This document shows positions 6,695 through 8,297 of a stretch of DNA of 8,297 bases, in pieces. The stretch comes from Candidatus Aegiribacteria sp. (GTDB taxonomy: Bacteria > Fermentibacterota > Fermentibacteria > Fermentibacterales > JCC-6). How positions within the stretch are numbered: position 1 is the first letter of the stretch; each line of letters starts with the position of its first letter. The position numbers were made by a program, and so were the translations under genes. The notes under the pieces are model-generated. The model saw nothing but the letters and a program-made list of their open reading frames with translations, ran no database searches and had not been told where the DNA came from. The DNA lies in contig JAUVUL010000047.1 of assembly GCA_030600975.1 (NCBI GenBank), positions 1-8,297 of the forward strand, written 5' to 3'.

Positions 6695-6892
6695 AGGTAC
6701 TCAACTAAAGATAGACTTGTTCTGGTATGCCGGTCCGAATGCTTATCAGTTCCTTCATAGCGTTGACTTGCAGGATTACCGAAGGTATTTTGCATATCTA
6801 AAAAACGATCGGATTGGAGACGTAAGGGCGTTATTGAGGGCAATATAGCAGAATGTTGAAATTAATTTCCTATTGGCTGAATACAGGGTTGA
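6695..6892. other. junction region with an orphan reading frame, no convincing gene
   Basis: This is the gap between the phosphoesterase and the cyclase gene, and base composition changes across it. One forward frame is open from inside the phosphoesterase gene to TAG at 6846-6848. Its part beyond the phosphoesterase stop reads as a plausible protein tail (it includes KIDLFWYAGPNAYQ and ends DVRALLRAI), but it has no start codon of its own after 6695. It may be the leftover 3' end of a displaced gene or chance. I see no intrinsic terminator for the upstream operon here. Confidence 0.3.
6763..6791 (+). promoter_or_regulatory. candidate sigma-70-type promoter for the sensor-cyclase gene
   Basis: TTGACT (6763-6768) is followed after 17 bases by TATTTT (6786-6791); the matches to consensus are 5/6 and 4/6. 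A transcript would begin near 6798 and have a leader of about 95 bases. It would give the AT-rich gene its own promoter, separate from the upstream operon. Confidence 0.35.
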
Positions 6893-8185
6893 ATGGATAA
6901 GAAAGATAACAATAGAAATCCTATAACAACATCCTCTATGAACATTGAAAAAGATTTACTCTCTGCAGAAGTTCCAGAACAATTTCAGTCGGTATTTTTG
7001 AAAGCCCAATCTTATATTAATCGCTATTTTAACAATCGTAATAATAATGCAAAAGAGGGAATGATAGAGATTTCAGGTGAACGGTATCTTCTTCTTAGAG
7101 CTGATACTCTGGCTTTGGATTTTTTTGATAGTGTACATAATATTTATAGTGAAAGTGATGAAGCACACAATGTTATCAATGGTCTTCTTTTTGATATTTC
7201 ATATACAATGGGTCAGTCCGATGCAAAGCTTTTTCATAAAAGCATGGGATTTACAGACCCGCTTGAAAAACTCTCAGCTGGTCCACTTCATTTTGCTCAC
7301 ACTGGTTGGGCCAAAGTTCATATTGAACCTGAATCAAATCCAACTCCCGATGAGAATTACATTCTACGTTTTAAACATAGTTACTCTTTTGAAGCAGATA
7401 GCTGGATACGAAAAAAGCGTCACTCAAAAACACCTGTTTGTATTATGAGTTCAGGATATTCTTCTGGATGGTGTACAGAAAGCTTTGGTATCCCGCTTAT
7501 TACTGTTGAATATTCATGTCGCGCTCGAGGTGACGAACAATGCAGTTTCATAATGGCTCCAACACATCATATTCAGGGACACCTCCAACGTTTATTGGGG
7601 ATGGACGGATTATATGGTCTGTATTTTCCACGATATTTTGGTCGTCGGGATCATGAAGAAAAGCTTTGGCGTATGGCATTCTTTGATCCACTTACAGAAT
7701 TGGCAAACCGTGTTCGATTCAGGGAAAAAATGGTTATAGCATTTAAACGTGCTGATCGTTATCATCATTTAACAGTTATTCTATTTATTGATCTCGATGA
7801 CTTTAAACTTGTGAATGACAAATATGGACATGGAACTGGTGATGCTGTTTTACAGGAAATCGCAAAACGATTAAGAAATAATATTCGTGCCACTGATACA
7901 ATTGCCAGGCTTGGAGGCGATGAATTCGCTGTTTTACTTTCACAAGTTAAAGAGAGAGAAAACATTAACTTTATTACTGAAAAATTAATTTCAGAAATCA
8001 AACGAGTTATTAATCACAAGGGTGCGAATATATGTATTACTTCAAGTATTGGAATCAGTATTTATCCCTTTGATGGAAGTTCTCCAGAAATGCTGATTAG
8101 CGATGCAGATGATGCAATGTATCAAGCCAAACAACAGGGGAAGGATTGTTACAGCTTTTCAGATTCGAATATTCCTTCTTCATAG
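6893..8185 (+). CDS. XylR_N/V4R-type sensor fused to GGDEF diguanylate cyclase
   Basis: The 430-residue soluble protein has no membrane segment. Residues about 55-145 resemble the N-terminal domain of XylR-type activators. They are followed by a V4R (vinyl-4-reductase) small-ligand domain at about 150-222, with the characteristic end SSGYSSGW...VEYSCRARGDEQCSF. The C-terminal GGDEF domain runs from about 262 to 425: FDPLTELANR (264-273), FIDLDDFKLVND (298-309), GGDEF (341-345) and the late SSIGIS strand (384-389). RATD at 332-335, five residues before GGDEF, is an intact inhibitory I-site. The enzyme should therefore make cyclic di-GMP from two GTP and be product-inhibited, with a cytoplasmic hydrophobic or aromatic ligand as the likely input. 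It starts at ATG 6893, preceded by AGGG; the SD is weak. ATG 6941 is a weaker alternative. Base composition and arginine codons (mostly CGT/CGA) differ sharply from all genes to the left, suggesting a separate origin. The GGDEF call is secure, the V4R call good, and the XylR_N boundary approximate. Confidence 0.9.
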   Translation: MDKKDNNRNPITTSSMNIEKDLLSAEVPEQFQSVFLKAQSYINRYFNNRNNNAKEGMIEISGERYLLLRADTLALDFFDSVHNIYSESDEAHNVINGLLFDISYTMGQSDAKLFHKSMGFTDPLEKLSAGPLHFAHTGWAKVHIEPESNPTPDENYILRFKHSYSFEADSWIRKKRHSKTPVCIMSSGYSSGWCTESFGIPLITVEYSCRARGDEQCSFIMAPTHHIQGHLQRLLGMDGLYGLYFPRYFGRRDHEEKLWRMAFFDPLTELANRVRFREKMVIAFKRADRYHHLTVILFIDLDDFKLVNDKYGHGTGDAVLQEIAKRLRNNIRATDTIARLGGDEFAVLLSQVKERENINFITEKLISEIKRVINHKGANICITSSIGISIYPFDGSSPEMLISDADDAMYQAKQQGKDCYSFSDSNIPSS

Positions 8186-8297
8186 TCTCAAAAAGAACTG
8201 TGCTCAAAATTCATAGAACCGAATCTCTTAGTCCGCATATTTCACCAGCTTTTGTTTCGAAGCGGCGTAGACAGCTGTGGACTCGGAGGCTTGCGAG
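8186..8297. other. right-end region, no supported gene
   Basis: The first 45 bases are AT-rich like the cyclase gene; from about 8255 G+C rises again. A minus-strand frame is open from the window edge to a TAA at 8230-8228 and would end in SKQKLVKYAD. At 22 codons this can be chance or the tail of a leftward gene lying outside the window. I see no hairpin-plus-T-run terminator after the cyclase stop. Confidence 0.25.

Noticed and set aside
6691..6708. ATG AAG GTA CTC AAC TAA overlapping the phosphoesterase stop (ATGA)
   Set aside because: It encodes only five residues; the overlap looks like translational coupling, but no gene follows in that frame.
6586..6843. Minus-strand 85-codon frame over the phosphoesterase end
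   Set aside because: There is no start signal or family resemblance, and a third of it is antisense to the conserved C-terminal domain.
8183..8215. Short similar words CTCAAAA, CATAG and AGAAC repeated after the cyclase stop
   Set aside because: The repeats are 5-7 bases in AT-rich DNA, imperfectly arranged, and within what chance allows.
8186..8297. Possible integron attC site or insertion-sequence end near the right edge
   Set aside because: I looked for RYYYAAC/GTTRRRY cores and for inverted repeats matching the 6695-6892 region and found none; the visible piece is too short to call.

Overview
The window is an ordinary-looking stretch of bacterial chromosome with a compositional break near its right end. 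No rRNA or tRNA gene, CRISPR array or transposase is visible. Genes 1-6 use AGA/AGG-rich arginine codons and have moderate G+C. They include a cobalamin-type radical SAM protein, a nitroreductase-family flavoprotein and a predicted exported phosphoesterase with a CBM9-like tail. This would fit an anaerobic bacterium, possibly of the FCB/candidate-phylum type, but the sequence does not fix the taxon and this placement is only a guess.

Layout from left to right. (i) 1-449 is the C-terminal third of a TldE/PmbA-type protein that enters from outside the window. (ii) 450-616 holds a strong hairpin, an interlocking 8-bp dyad, and a leader that can fold over the ribosome-binding site of the next gene in the manner of a ROSE RNA thermometer. 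(iii) 617-1045 is a small heat-shock protein (Hsp20), followed by a clean intrinsic terminator at 1062-1090. (iv) 1085-2617, on the minus strand, is a B12-binding-domain radical SAM protein convergent with hsp20; it has a candidate sigma-70-type promoter at 2678-2707. (v) 2772-6694 is a tight four-gene plus-strand operon: nitroreductase family, Xaa-Pro aminopeptidase (M24B), tRNA adenosine deaminase TadA, and a calcineurin-like phosphoesterase fused to a CBM9/DOMON-like domain. Spacing between genes is 1 to about 11 bases. (vi) 6695-6892 is a junction region with a short orphan reading frame and a candidate promoter. (vii) 6893-8185 is a markedly AT-richer gene with different codon choice, encoding a XylR_N/V4R-type ligand sensor fused to a GGDEF diguanylate cyclase. 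(viii) 8186-8297 has no gene I can support.

The neighbours do not form one obvious pathway. TldE-like protein, Hsp20 and the aminopeptidase all concern protein quality or peptide processing. TadA is a translation housekeeping enzyme. The phosphoesterase and the diguanylate cyclase are envelope and signalling functions. The items most worth checking are the Hsp20 leader, the sensor-cyclase in its foreign-looking DNA, and the phosphoesterase, which lacks two of the usual histidines. I do not see a clearly new multi-gene system.
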